This document shows, one piece after another, positions 25,290 through 32,406 of a stretch of DNA of 64,000 nt. The position numbers were made by a program, and so were the translations under genes. The notes below the pieces were generated by a model. The model was given only the letters and a program-made list of their open reading frames with translations. It did not search any database and had not been told where the DNA came from. Origin of the DNA: JACDAN01 sp963721345 (lineage in GTDB: Bacteria; Actinomycetota; Thermoleophilia; Gaiellales; Gaiellaceae); the NCBI GenBank assembly GCA_963721345.1, contig CAVRIT010000001.1, positions 868,001 through 932,000 on the forward strand, in the 5' to 3' direction. The number at the start of each line of letters is the position of its first letter. The first letter of the stretch is position 1.

Positions 25290-25660
25290 ATGCCAGAGAC
25301 GGTGGGCCGCTCGGGCTCGTCTTCCCCCTCGCCGACTGGCGCAATGTGGCGTAAGGACAACTTCATGGCTCGGGCTTCCGGCCGGCCGTGCGTCGAGCAG
25401 AGCTCGACGGGGTTGACATTTCACGATCTTCGCCATACGTACGCCTCGTTGATGGTCGCGGCTGGCGTATCGCCGCACGTAGTCGCGGAACAACTTGGGC
25501 ACCGCGACGCGCGGCTCGTCTTCCAGAGCTACGGGCACCTCTATCCGGGTGCTTCTCGACAGGCGGCTATCGACCTCGACCTGTATCTAAGCGCTGCCAG
25601 TGTGGGCCAGACGTGGGGCGGAGGTGGGTTCAGTGACGTGCCTTCCGAAGAAAGCCCTGC
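25290..25660 (+). pseudogene. Tyrosine recombinase (phage-type integrase), 3' remnant
   Basis: Only the C-terminal catalytic part survives: TFHDLRHTYASLMVAAGVSP (box II Arg with His), VVAEQLGHRDARLVFQSYGH (Gly-His and the region of the nucleophile Tyr), then PGASRQAAIDLDLYL. The N-terminal half and the first catalytic Arg are missing. The piece before the HDLRH box switches frame (RRAELDGV is in another frame near 25390). The gene ends only bases before a tRNA 3' half, the normal position of an integrase next to its attachment site. Confidence 0.7.
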
Positions 25661-25669
25661 AAATGAGGG

Positions 25670-25711
25670 TGGAGCGTGCCGGGATCGAACCGGCGACCTC
25701 CGGCTTGCAAG
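25670..25711 (-). other. tRNA 3'-half (attachment-site scar)
   Basis: On the minus strand, 42 bases match the 3' half of a tRNA: an anticodon-loop-like cttgcaa, a gccgg stem side, aggtc variable loop, the T arm gccgg-ttcgatc-ccggc, an acceptor strand acgctcc and discriminator A. No D arm or 5' acceptor strand follows upstream, so it is not a working tRNA. Phage-type integrases recombine at the anticodon loop and duplicate exactly this half, and an integrase remnant ends next to it. The TGC in the loop suggests an alanine tRNA. Confidence 0.65.
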
Positions 25712-25735
25712 AGCCGGCGGTCAGGCATCGGATGA

Positions 25736-27119
25736 TTACGCGACGTTCGCTACAACGGCCGGTTTGAGTTCCTCATGCTCGACCGCTTCAGTTACGAACG
25801 CGAGGTTCAAGCCCGAGCGATATGCCTCGTCAGCGCCCGCAAGGATGGCCTCGAACGCCGCCACCACATTCGTGTCGAACTGGCTCTCCACGGCCTGCGC
25901 GAGGCGCAGCCGCGCGACTCGACTCGGCATTGCATCGCGATACGGACGATCCGATGTCATCGCGTTGTACGCGTCGGCGACGGAGATGATCCGGGAGAGG
26001 AGCGGGAATAGTGTCGCCGCCGATCCATCCGGATAACCCTGACCGTCGATACGTCTCGTGGTGGTGGCGGACGATCCTTGCGATCTCCGCCATAGTCTTC
26101 GACCTTCGCCAGGATTCGCTCGCCGATCTCCGAGTGTTGCTCCATCTGACGGCGCTCATCAAGCGTGAGGGCCCCCGGCTTTTCGAGGAGCCCGGGAGGC
26201 AGACCGATCTTGCCAATGTCGTGAACGAGACCACACAGGTGAACGAGCCGCTGATCATCGTCCGATCGACCCCATCCGGCGAGCGATGTCTCGCGCGTAT
26301 ACAGCGACGGCGGCCGAGTGGCCGGCGGTGTAGCGGTCTCGCGCATCCAGAGTGGCGACGAGCGCCGATCGCAAAGGACAGGTTCGCACGCTGCAGCCGG
26401 ATGTTGGCGGCAGCGAGATCCTCGGCGGCCTGACGCTGTTCGCGGTAGAGCCTGTAGAGGCTGTGGGCAGCAAATCCAGGGGCGAAGAACAGCAACAACG
26501 GTCCACTCGCTTGCCTGCCTGTAGGCGTACGCGAGTACCACGATCGCAGGCACGTGGACAGCGAGGCTTGAGATCAGGACGGGCCTGACGGACCTAAGGA
26601 ACGCTCCGTAGGACCCCGTCCCACGGATCGCGACCGTGATGGCACTCATGCACAGAATCGATCAAGGGCCTCGATGAGGGCTGCGGCGAGCACTGCGACG
26701 ATCAGCTCGCCGACCGAGGGCGCTGCCGGGCAGGAGGTTCATGACAGCGAGGCCTGCCAAGCCCGCCAGCGAGGACGCGCGAGCTCGTCCAGATCAGCCA
26801 GCGAATGTGCGGTGGCGCGGAAGTCCGCCAGCAAACCGACCGTTCCGACGGCCATGGCGTCAAGTCGGCCCGTAGACGACGGCGGCGAAGAGCATGGGCA
26901 GGACCGCGACCGTGATCTCAGTGTTCGGTGTAATCCGAACGGGCTGACGCTCTGCGACTAGCGCGACCGCCGCCGAGAATGGCCAGCTGCCATAGCGGCC
27001 CGTCCAGGCGCACGCCCGCTGCAAGCAAGGCCGGCCACGAGCGCGACGGCCAAGCCGCCAGCGCGACGGCGTATGCCAGGAGACGTTCGGAAGCCGAGCC
27101 ACTCCAAAGCCGTGGGCAT
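25736..27119 (-). pseudogene. Membrane-bound HD-GYP c-di-GMP phosphodiesterase, broken
   Basis: Conserved pieces lie in order from ATG 27119 to TGA 25736 but in shifting frames. There is a membrane sensor region (ALVAERQPVRITPNTEITVA, VLPMLFAAVVYGP, then MAVGTVGLLADFRATAHS), two more hydrophobic stretches near 26580-26480, and the HD-GYP domain: ATLDARDRYTAGHSAAVAVY, LCGLVHDIGKIGLPPGLLEK (HD), QHSEIGERIL, a damaged RHHHETYRRSGL (GYP region) and AMTSDRPYRDAMPSRVA. At least five frame changes are needed, so the gene is dead or the sequence is poor here. An intact copy would degrade cyclic di-GMP. It abuts the tRNA scar. Confidence 0.7.
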
Positions 27120-27466
27120 CGACCCGTGACCGGATGCACAGAGATGAAGGGGTGCCGCAGCTCGCTCACTGATATACGAAAACCTTCTTGAAACTCCCCC
27201 AAAAGGGGTATAAGCTCGTCGCTTGCCGTTAGTTCTCCAACCTGGAGGTTGCTGAGATGCTCCATCTCGCGACTCGCATGTCCGCCGTCGCTGGCGACGC
27301 TTGCCGTTGCCCTTCTCGGCGGAACCCTGAAGGCCTGGTAACCGGATCGGAGTCTCCGACTTTCCACAGGTAGGGGCATCCCCCTGTTGAGGGATATGTC
27401 CACAGCTTGTGGAAAGTCGGGTGCGGCTCTCCGTCGCCACCAGAACTGAGATTTGGCTTTCGCCGG
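27120..27466. other. Non-coding stretch with inverted repeats
   Basis: No gene is supported here. It holds CCCC-AAAA-GGGG at 27197-27208 followed by tataag, a short ctccaacctggag hairpin at 27236-27248, and the long inverted repeat listed separately (27356-27420). It lies between the broken HD-GYP gene and the end of the LuxR-like domain and may contain the old promoter of the HD-GYP gene and the terminator of the opp cluster. Confidence 0.4.
27356..27420. repeat. 13-bp perfect inverted repeat with 39-nt loop
   Basis: CCGACTTTCCACA at 27356-27368 pairs perfectly with TGTGGAAAGTCGG at 27408-27420. It lies 47 bases beyond the stop of the OppF-LuxR gene, so it could act as a terminator, but it lacks a T tract. 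The loop contains a sequence (27371-27405) that is repeated in inverse orientation at 27818-27861. Confidence 0.55.
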
Positions 27467-29188
27467 CTAGGCGATCAAGCCGCGCTTGAAGCCCACCGCG
27501 ACGGCGTGGGCGCGTGACCGCGCCTGCAACTTCGCCAGGAGATGTCGCACGTGGGACTTCACGGTCTCTTCCGAGAGGAAGAGGCGGTGGCCGATCTCCC
27601 TGTTGACGAGGCCCTCCGAGATCAGCTGGAGGACTTCGATCTCCCGGGCGGTCGGCTCCTGCTCGAGCTCCTTGAGGGGAGCCGTGAAGGGGATGACCTC
27701 ACCTGCACCGCTCGACGTCCGCCGCTGGGCGACGGCCTCGAAGCGCCGCGAGTGGTCCATGTAGCGAGACAGGATCTCTTTGCGCTCTGCAGCGTCCACG
27801 ACACCACGTATCGGCGGTCTGTGGACAACCCTCACTCCCCCTTCTGAGGGATGCCCGCTAGAAGCGGCTAGGCGGCCTGATGGGGCCTCGCGGGAGTATT
27901 CGGCGGCTCGGCGCTTGGCCTCCTCGTCGTAGAGGTGGCACTCGACCTCCACGCTGCCGTCCGCCAGGTGCCGAGGCTCCATCGCCGGGTGAAACGCGAC
28001 GCGCGCCCCGCCCTGGATCGCCTCCACCGACCGGACTCCCTTCCAGATCCGCGCGTCGGGCCGCAGCTCCCTGATGTGCTCGATCAGCTCGGCGACCTGC
28101 CCGCCTGAAGCTCGATCGCCGGCGGGGACGAAGGCGGTCTCGGTGACCTCCTCGAGCTCGTCGAGGCTGCCGACGATCTTTCGCTCGCGCTCGAACTCCT
28201 CCGGGTCCATCCCCGCCCAGTGGTTCTCGAGCAGGTCGCGGATGTCGCGGGCCTCCCAGCCGCAGACCTCGAACGCCCTCAGGCAGCGCGGGTGGAAGTT
28301 GCAGCCGTGCGGCGGCGTGACCGCGTCGGGCACCTCGCCGGGCGGGAGGTCGCGCCGAATCGCCTTGGACGGGTCGGGCTGCGGGATCGCGTTCAGCAGC
28401 GAGACCGTGTACGGGTGACGCGGGTTCGCGTAGATGTCCTCGGCGCGCCCGAGCTCGACGATCCGGCCGAGATACATGATCGCGATCCGGTCGCAGAAGA
28501 ACCGCGCCGTCGCCAGATCGTGGGTGATGTAGAGGTACGTGAGGTCGAACTCCTTCTTGAGGTCGATCATCAGCTCGAGGATCTTGGCCCGGACGCTCAT
28601 GTCGAGCATCGAAACGGGCTCGTCGGCGACCAGCAGATCGGGGTTGAGCATGATCGCCCGCGCCAGGACGGCCCGCTGTTTCTGCCCGCCGGAGAGGTCG
28701 CTCGGGTACTTCGAGAGGAAGCGCTCGGCCGGCGCGAGGCCGACGCGCTCGAGCATGTCCGCGACGCGCTTCCGGATCTGCTGCTTGTCGCGCGTGATCC
28801 CGTGGATCTTCAGCGGGTGTCCGACTGCCGTCTCCAGGTCCATCGCAGGGTTGAGCGAGGCATGCGGGTCCTGGAAGACGATCTGCATCCTGCGGCGCAT
28901 CGAGCGCATCTCGTCGTCGCCGAGACGCGTGATGTCCCGCCCGTCGTAGACGATCGAGCCGCTCGTCGGCTCGACGAGGCGCAGCAGCGTGCGTCCGAGG
29001 GTCGTCTTGCCGCTTCCCGACTCCCCCACGACGCCCAGCACCTCGCCGCGGTGGAGCTTGAAGCTGATCCCGTCGATCGCCTTGACCGACCCGGCCTCGC
29101 GCCCGACGAGCCGCTCGGCGAACGAGCCGCGCAGCGGGAAGTGGACCCTGAGGTCCTCGACCTCCACGAGGGTCGAGTTGCTGCTCAT
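27467..29188 (-). CDS. Oligopeptide ABC transporter ATPase (OppF-like) fused to a LuxR-type HTH
   Basis: A 573-residue reading frame. Residues 1-330 are a DppF/OppF ATPase: Walker A GESGSGKTTLGRTLLRL, Q-loop VFQDPHASLNP, signature LSGGQKQRAVLARA, Walker B DLLVADEPVSML, switch His in YITHDLATARFF, and the Cys-containing GCNFHPRCLRAFEVCGW tail. About 100 further residues are seen in longer actinobacterial OppF proteins. After a low-complexity link (about 435-465) comes DAAERKEILSRYMDHSRRF and, at residues 508-573, a LuxR helix-turn-helix (TAREIEVLQLISEGLVNREI, LSEETVKSHVRHLLAKLQAR). No stop separates them. Either a true fusion, or two genes joined by loss of a stop (a possible separate LuxR start is GTG 27799). 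Confidence 0.8.
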   Translation of the reverse strand: MSSNSTLVEVEDLRVHFPLRGSFAERLVGREAGSVKAIDGISFKLHRGEVLGVVGESGSGKTTLGRTLLRLVEPTSGSIVYDGRDITRLGDDEMRSMRRRMQIVFQDPHASLNPAMDLETAVGHPLKIHGITRDKQQIRKRVADMLERVGLAPAERFLSKYPSDLSGGQKQRAVLARAIMLNPDLLVADEPVSMLDMSVRAKILELMIDLKKEFDLTYLYITHDLATARFFCDRIAIMYLGRIVELGRAEDIYANPRHPYTVSLLNAIPQPDPSKAIRRDLPPGEVPDAVTPPHGCNFHPRCLRAFEVCGWEARDIRDLLENHWAGMDPEEFERERKIVGSLDELEEVTETAFVPAGDRASGGQVAELIEHIRELRPDARIWKGVRSVEAIQGGARVAFHPAMEPRHLADGSVEVECHLYDEEAKRRAAEYSREAPSGRLAASSGHPSEGGVRVVHRPPIRGVVDAAERKEILSRYMDHSRRFEAVAQRRTSSGAGEVIPFTAPLKELEQEPTAREIEVLQLISEGLVNREIGHRLFLSEETVKSHVRHLLAKLQARSRAHAVAVGFKRGLIA

Positions 29189-30210
29189 GCTTCCTCAGCG
29201 ATGGCGATCGCCTCGCGTTCGAGCGGCTCCTTGCCGCCCGGTGGAATCTCCTCTTCGGGCCCGTGCAGCCAGCACAGCACCCGCTGGCCGGTCGCCGCGC
29301 GCATCTCGATCGGGTCCTTCTCCGGGCACACCCGCATCGCATGCGGGCACCGGGGGTGGAAGCGACAGCCCGAGGGCGGGTCGGCGAGATCGGGCGGCGC
29401 TCCCGGGATGTAGTGCAGCTCCGTCGTCTCCAGTGAGATGACCGAGCGCAGGAGCTCCTGCGTGTACGGCATCGCGGGCTGCGAAAAGACGGTGCGCGAA
29501 TCGCCCTCCTCGACGATCCAGCCGGCGTACATCACCGCGACGCGCTCGCACGCCTCGGCGACGATCCCGAGGTTGTGCGTGATCAGGAGCAGCGAGGTGT
29601 CGAAGTTGCGCTTGAGGTCGTCGAGGATCGAGATGATCTGCGCCTCGACGAGGACGTCCAGCGCCGTCGTCGGCTCGTCGGCGATCACGACTTTCGGTCG
29701 GAGGACGAGCGCGAGCGCGATCATGATCCGCTGCCGCATGCCGCCCGAGAACTCGTGGGGGTACTGGCGGAAGCGCGTCGGCGGGATGCCCATCCGCCCG
29801 AGCGCGTCCAGCGAGCGCCGGCGGATCTCGGCGGCGGTCAGCGACGGCTCGTGCGTCTCCAGTGTCTCTGTGAAGTGGTCCTCGACCTTCAGCAGCGGGT
29901 TGAGGCGGGTCATCGGCTCCTGGAAGATCAGCCCGATCTCGGGGCCGCGCAGCCGCCGCAGCTCGCGGTCGCCCAGCCCGACGAGGTTGCGCCCGCCGAA
30001 GATCACCTCGCCGTCGGTGACCGCCCCCTCCGGCAGGAGCCCGATGATCCCGCGCCCGAGTGTCGACTTCCCGCAGCCCGACTCGCCGACGAGGCCGAGC
30101 GTCTCGCCCGTCCTGATCTCGAAGGAGACGCCGTCCACCGCCCGCACCGCGCCTCGATCTGTCCCGTACCAGACCCGCAAGTCGTTCACCTGGAGGACGG
30201 GCCCGCTCAC
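29185..30210 (-). CDS. Oligopeptide ABC transporter ATPase (OppD-like)
   Basis: A 341-residue ATPase with Walker A GESGCGKSTLGRGIIGL, Q-loop IFQEPMTRLNP, signature FSGGMRQRIMIALAL, Walker B VVIADEPTTALD, switch LLITHNLGIVAE, and the OppD/DppD C-terminal Cys cluster PSGCRFHPRCPHAMRVCPE, which in several family members binds an iron-sulfur cluster. The start overlaps the OppC stop and the stop overlaps the OppF start (ATGA type), so this is a single operon. Works with OppF on the cytoplasmic side. Confidence 0.92.
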   Translation of the reverse strand: MSGPVLQVNDLRVWYGTDRGAVRAVDGVSFEIRTGETLGLVGESGCGKSTLGRGIIGLLPEGAVTDGEVIFGGRNLVGLGDRELRRLRGPEIGLIFQEPMTRLNPLLKVEDHFTETLETHEPSLTAAEIRRRSLDALGRMGIPPTRFRQYPHEFSGGMRQRIMIALALVLRPKVVIADEPTTALDVLVEAQIISILDDLKRNFDTSLLLITHNLGIVAEACERVAVMYAGWIVEEGDSRTVFSQPAMPYTQELLRSVISLETTELHYIPGAPPDLADPPSGCRFHPRCPHAMRVCPEKDPIEMRAATGQRVLCWLHGPEEEIPPGGKEPLEREAIAIAEEA

Positions 30211-31112
30211 ACGCCCGGCTCCTCCACCGGCAGCCGCGACGGGCGCTCGGGAAGGACGACGGCCTGGATCGGCCGGCGGCGGAGCACCGGGTTGAGGACG
30301 TCGTTCAGGCCCTCACCGAGCAGTGTCAGGCCGGTGACGAGCCCGACGATCGCCAGTCCGGGGAACATCCCCGTCCACCAGATCCCGGCGCCGGCGTCCG
30401 CGATCGCGCGCTGGAGGTCGTAGCCCCACTCGGCTGCGTCCGTGGGCTGGATCCCGTAGCCGAGGAAGCCGAGCGCGGCGAGCGTGAGGATCGCGTCGGC
30501 CGCGTTCAGGGTGGCGATCACGGGGACGTTCTGGATCACGTTCTGGAGCACGTAGCGCCCGATCACGGTGCGCGGTTTCGCGCCCAGCGCTCGCGCCGCC
30601 TCGACGTACGACTCCTCCCGCACGCTGATCACGTGGTTGCGGACGACGCGGAAGTACTGCGGGATGTAGACCACGGAGATCGACACGGCTGCCGTCAGCA
30701 CCCCCCGGCCGAGCTTGTCGGAGAGGAGGAAGGCGACGACGATCGCCAGCAGCAGGTAGGGGAACGCGAAGAGCGCGTCCATGATCAGCACGAGGACGCG
30801 GTCGAGCTTCCCGCCGTAGTAGCCGGACAGCAGCCCGAGCGGCAGGCCGACCAGCAGCGAGAAGAAGACGGCGAGGATCACGACCTCGATCGCCGTGCGG
30901 GCGCCGTAGATGACGCGGGAGAGCACGTCCGTCCCGCTGACGTTCGTCCCGAACGGGTGGTCGCCCGACGGGGGCTGCTGGGTGCCGAAGCGCTCGCCGT
31001 CGGCCGTGCGGTACTCGTCGAAGTCGTACGGCGAGATCCACGGCGCGAAGAGAGCCAGGATCACGAAGAAGAGCGTGATGACGATTCCGGCCCAGAGCAC
31101 CCAGCGCGGCAC
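30207..31112 (-). CDS. Oligopeptide ABC transporter permease (OppC-like)
   Basis: A 301-residue permease with six transmembrane segments and the EAA loop SYVEAARALGAKPRTVIGRY (near residue 180). The N-terminus WVLWAGIVITLFFVILALFA plus the HPFGTNVSGTDVLSRVIYGAR loop is typical of OppC/DppC. The usual N-terminal tail continues upstream in frame (SDAIFTPIVTAKG) to a TGA without a start codon, while an ATG overlapping the oppB stop (TGATG, 31157-31153) lies one frame away. GTG 31112 is the only start in this frame; a one-base break just after the real ATG is possible. Confidence 0.85.
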   Translation of the reverse strand: MPRWVLWAGIVITLFFVILALFAPWISPYDFDEYRTADGERFGTQQPPSGDHPFGTNVSGTDVLSRVIYGARTAIEVVILAVFFSLLVGLPLGLLSGYYGGKLDRVLVLIMDALFAFPYLLLAIVVAFLLSDKLGRGVLTAAVSISVVYIPQYFRVVRNHVISVREESYVEAARALGAKPRTVIGRYVLQNVIQNVPVIATLNAADAILTLAALGFLGYGIQPTDAAEWGYDLQRAIADAGAGIWWTGMFPGLAIVGLVTGLTLLGEGLNDVLNPVLRRRPIQAVVLPERPSRLPVEEPGV

Positions 31113-31154
31113 TCCCTTGGCGGTGACGATCGGCGTGAAGATCGCGTCCGAGCA

Positions 31155-32189
31155 TCAGTAACGAACCCTCGGGTCGACCCACGCGTTCACCAGGTCGATC
31201 AGCAGGCTGATCACGACCACGAGCAGCGCGAAGAACGTGATCACGCCCTGGACGGCGATGTAGTCGCGGTTGTTCAGGTAACGGATCAGCTCGGAGCCGA
31301 TGCCGGGCCAGTTGAACGTCTGCTCGGTCAGGACGGCGCCGCCCAGGAGCAGCGCGATCTGCAGCCCGACGATCGTGATTACGGGGACGAGCGCGTTCCT
31401 GAACGCGTGGCGCCAGACGACGTTCCGCTCGGACAGGCCGCGGGCGCGGGCCGCCTCGATGTAGTCCCCCTGAAGCGTCTGGAGGACGTTCACGCGAATC
31501 AGCCGGATGAAGACGCCCCCGATCACGAGCCCGAGCGTCACCGACGGCAGGATCAGGTGCTCGACGACGTCGGTGAACGCCTCGAAGTCGAGCGCGATCA
31601 GCGAGTCGATCAGGAACAGGTTCGTGGGCGTCTCGAGGTCGACCGTCGTGACCGGCGAGGCGCGGCCGGAGCTCGGCAGCACCGGGATCCACTGGCTGAA
31701 GACGATCTGGGCCAGAAAGCCGAGGAAGAAGACGGGCGCTGCGTAGATCAGGATCCCGAACAGGCGGCCGGCGACGTCGACCGGCGTGTCGCGGTAGCGG
31801 CCGGCGAGGAGGCCGACGCCGATCCCCACGGCGAGTGCGATGAGCAAGGCGATGAAGGTCAGCTCCAGGGTGGCCGCCCCGTTCTGCGTGATCACCTCGG
31901 TGACCGGCCGGTTGTCGACGATCGTCTCGCCGAAGTCGAGCGTGAGGATGTCGCCCAGGTACTCGAAGTACTGGACGATCAGCGGGCGGTCGTAACCCGC
32001 TGCCTCGCGCCGCTCCTGCAGCTGCTCGGGCGAGAGGCGCCCGCCGAGCGCCGCGCTGATCGGGTCGCCGGGCGCGACCCGCATCAGCAGGAAGACCATC
32101 GTCAGGAGGATCCACACCATCGGGAGCGCGAGCGCGAGGCGCGTCAGCGCGTAGGTGCGGAGCGAGGTGGTGTGAGACTTCCCCGCCAT
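31155..32189 (-). CDS. Oligopeptide ABC transporter permease (OppB-like)
   Basis: A 344-residue permease with six membrane helices. Family marks: RLALALPMVWILLTMVFLL, RVAPGDPISAALGG, the EAA loop DYIEAARARGLSERNVVWRH, and the C-terminal FNWPGIGSELIRYLNNRDY. ATG 32189 (AGKSHTTSLRTYALTRL) is preferred; the longer open frame begins inside the palindromic element upstream. It follows oppA, from which it is separated by that element and a terminator-like hairpin. Confidence 0.88.
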   Translation of the reverse strand: MAGKSHTTSLRTYALTRLALALPMVWILLTMVFLLMRVAPGDPISAALGGRLSPEQLQERREAAGYDRPLIVQYFEYLGDILTLDFGETIVDNRPVTEVITQNGAATLELTFIALLIALAVGIGVGLLAGRYRDTPVDVAGRLFGILIYAAPVFFLGFLAQIVFSQWIPVLPSSGRASPVTTVDLETPTNLFLIDSLIALDFEAFTDVVEHLILPSVTLGLVIGGVFIRLIRVNVLQTLQGDYIEAARARGLSERNVVWRHAFRNALVPVITIVGLQIALLLGGAVLTEQTFNWPGIGSELIRYLNNRDYIAVQGVITFFALLVVVISLLIDLVNAWVDPRVRY

Positions 32190-32200
32190 TCGGACCAGCC

Positions 32201-32366
32201 TAGTGCTCTGTCCAGCAATACATGCCGGCCTCCGGCCCGCGATCACGCAGCGCCAGAGATCACTCTCCTCCTCACCAAGGCTGTTCAGCCTTGGCTCGTC
32301 CGAGTGCGACCTCTGGCTTGGTGCTCGCGACCCAGAGGCTCGGCGGCATTACTGGACAGAACACCG
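32201..32366. repeat. Palindromic MITE-like element (~165 bp)
   Basis: The two halves are imperfect reverse complements over their whole length. The outer ends read GTGCTCTGTCCAGCAAT (from 32203) and, on the other strand, GTGTTCTGTCCAGTAAT (from 32364 leftwards); the arms continue with about three-quarters identity to a perfect central hairpin CCAAGGCTG-tt-CAGCCTTGG at 32275-32294. The left end abuts a TA dinucleotide. No coding sequence. This is the structure of a miniature inverted-repeat element or of a decayed IS with long ends. Confidence 0.65.
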
Positions 32367-32394
32367 AGGCGGGGCGCTGAACGCGCCCCGCCTC
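32366..32394 (-). terminator. GC-rich hairpin after oppA
   Basis: GAGGCGGGGCG (32366-32376) pairs perfectly with CGCCCCGCCTC (32384-32394) around a seven-base loop, 12 bases beyond the oppA stop. There is no T run, as usual in GC-rich actinomycetes. It may attenuate readthrough into oppB and help give more binding protein than permease. Confidence 0.6.
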
Positions 32395-32406
32395 TGCGGC
32401 GCCCTG

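Noticed and set aside
25670..25760. A complete tRNA-Ala gene
   Set aside because: Only the anticodon-to-acceptor half can be folded; no D arm or 5' acceptor strand follows, and the anticodon stem would need an eight-base loop.
25661..26036. Plus-strand extension of the integrase frame across the tRNA half
   Set aside because: The peptide RDRTGDLRLARA is the usual artefact of translating a tRNA 3' end; the rest is antisense to the HD-GYP remnant.
27361..27833. Several DnaA-box-like sequences (TGTCCACAG, TTGTCCACA) as a possible replication origin
   Set aside because: Only two or three copies, none in the array expected of oriC, no dnaA/dnaN/rpmH nearby, and the copies are part of the repeated sequence around the LuxR module.
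32190..32246. Upstream start of the OppB permease at 32246
   Set aside because: The extra residues come from the palindromic element and not from the permease family; ATG 32189 fits the family N-terminus.
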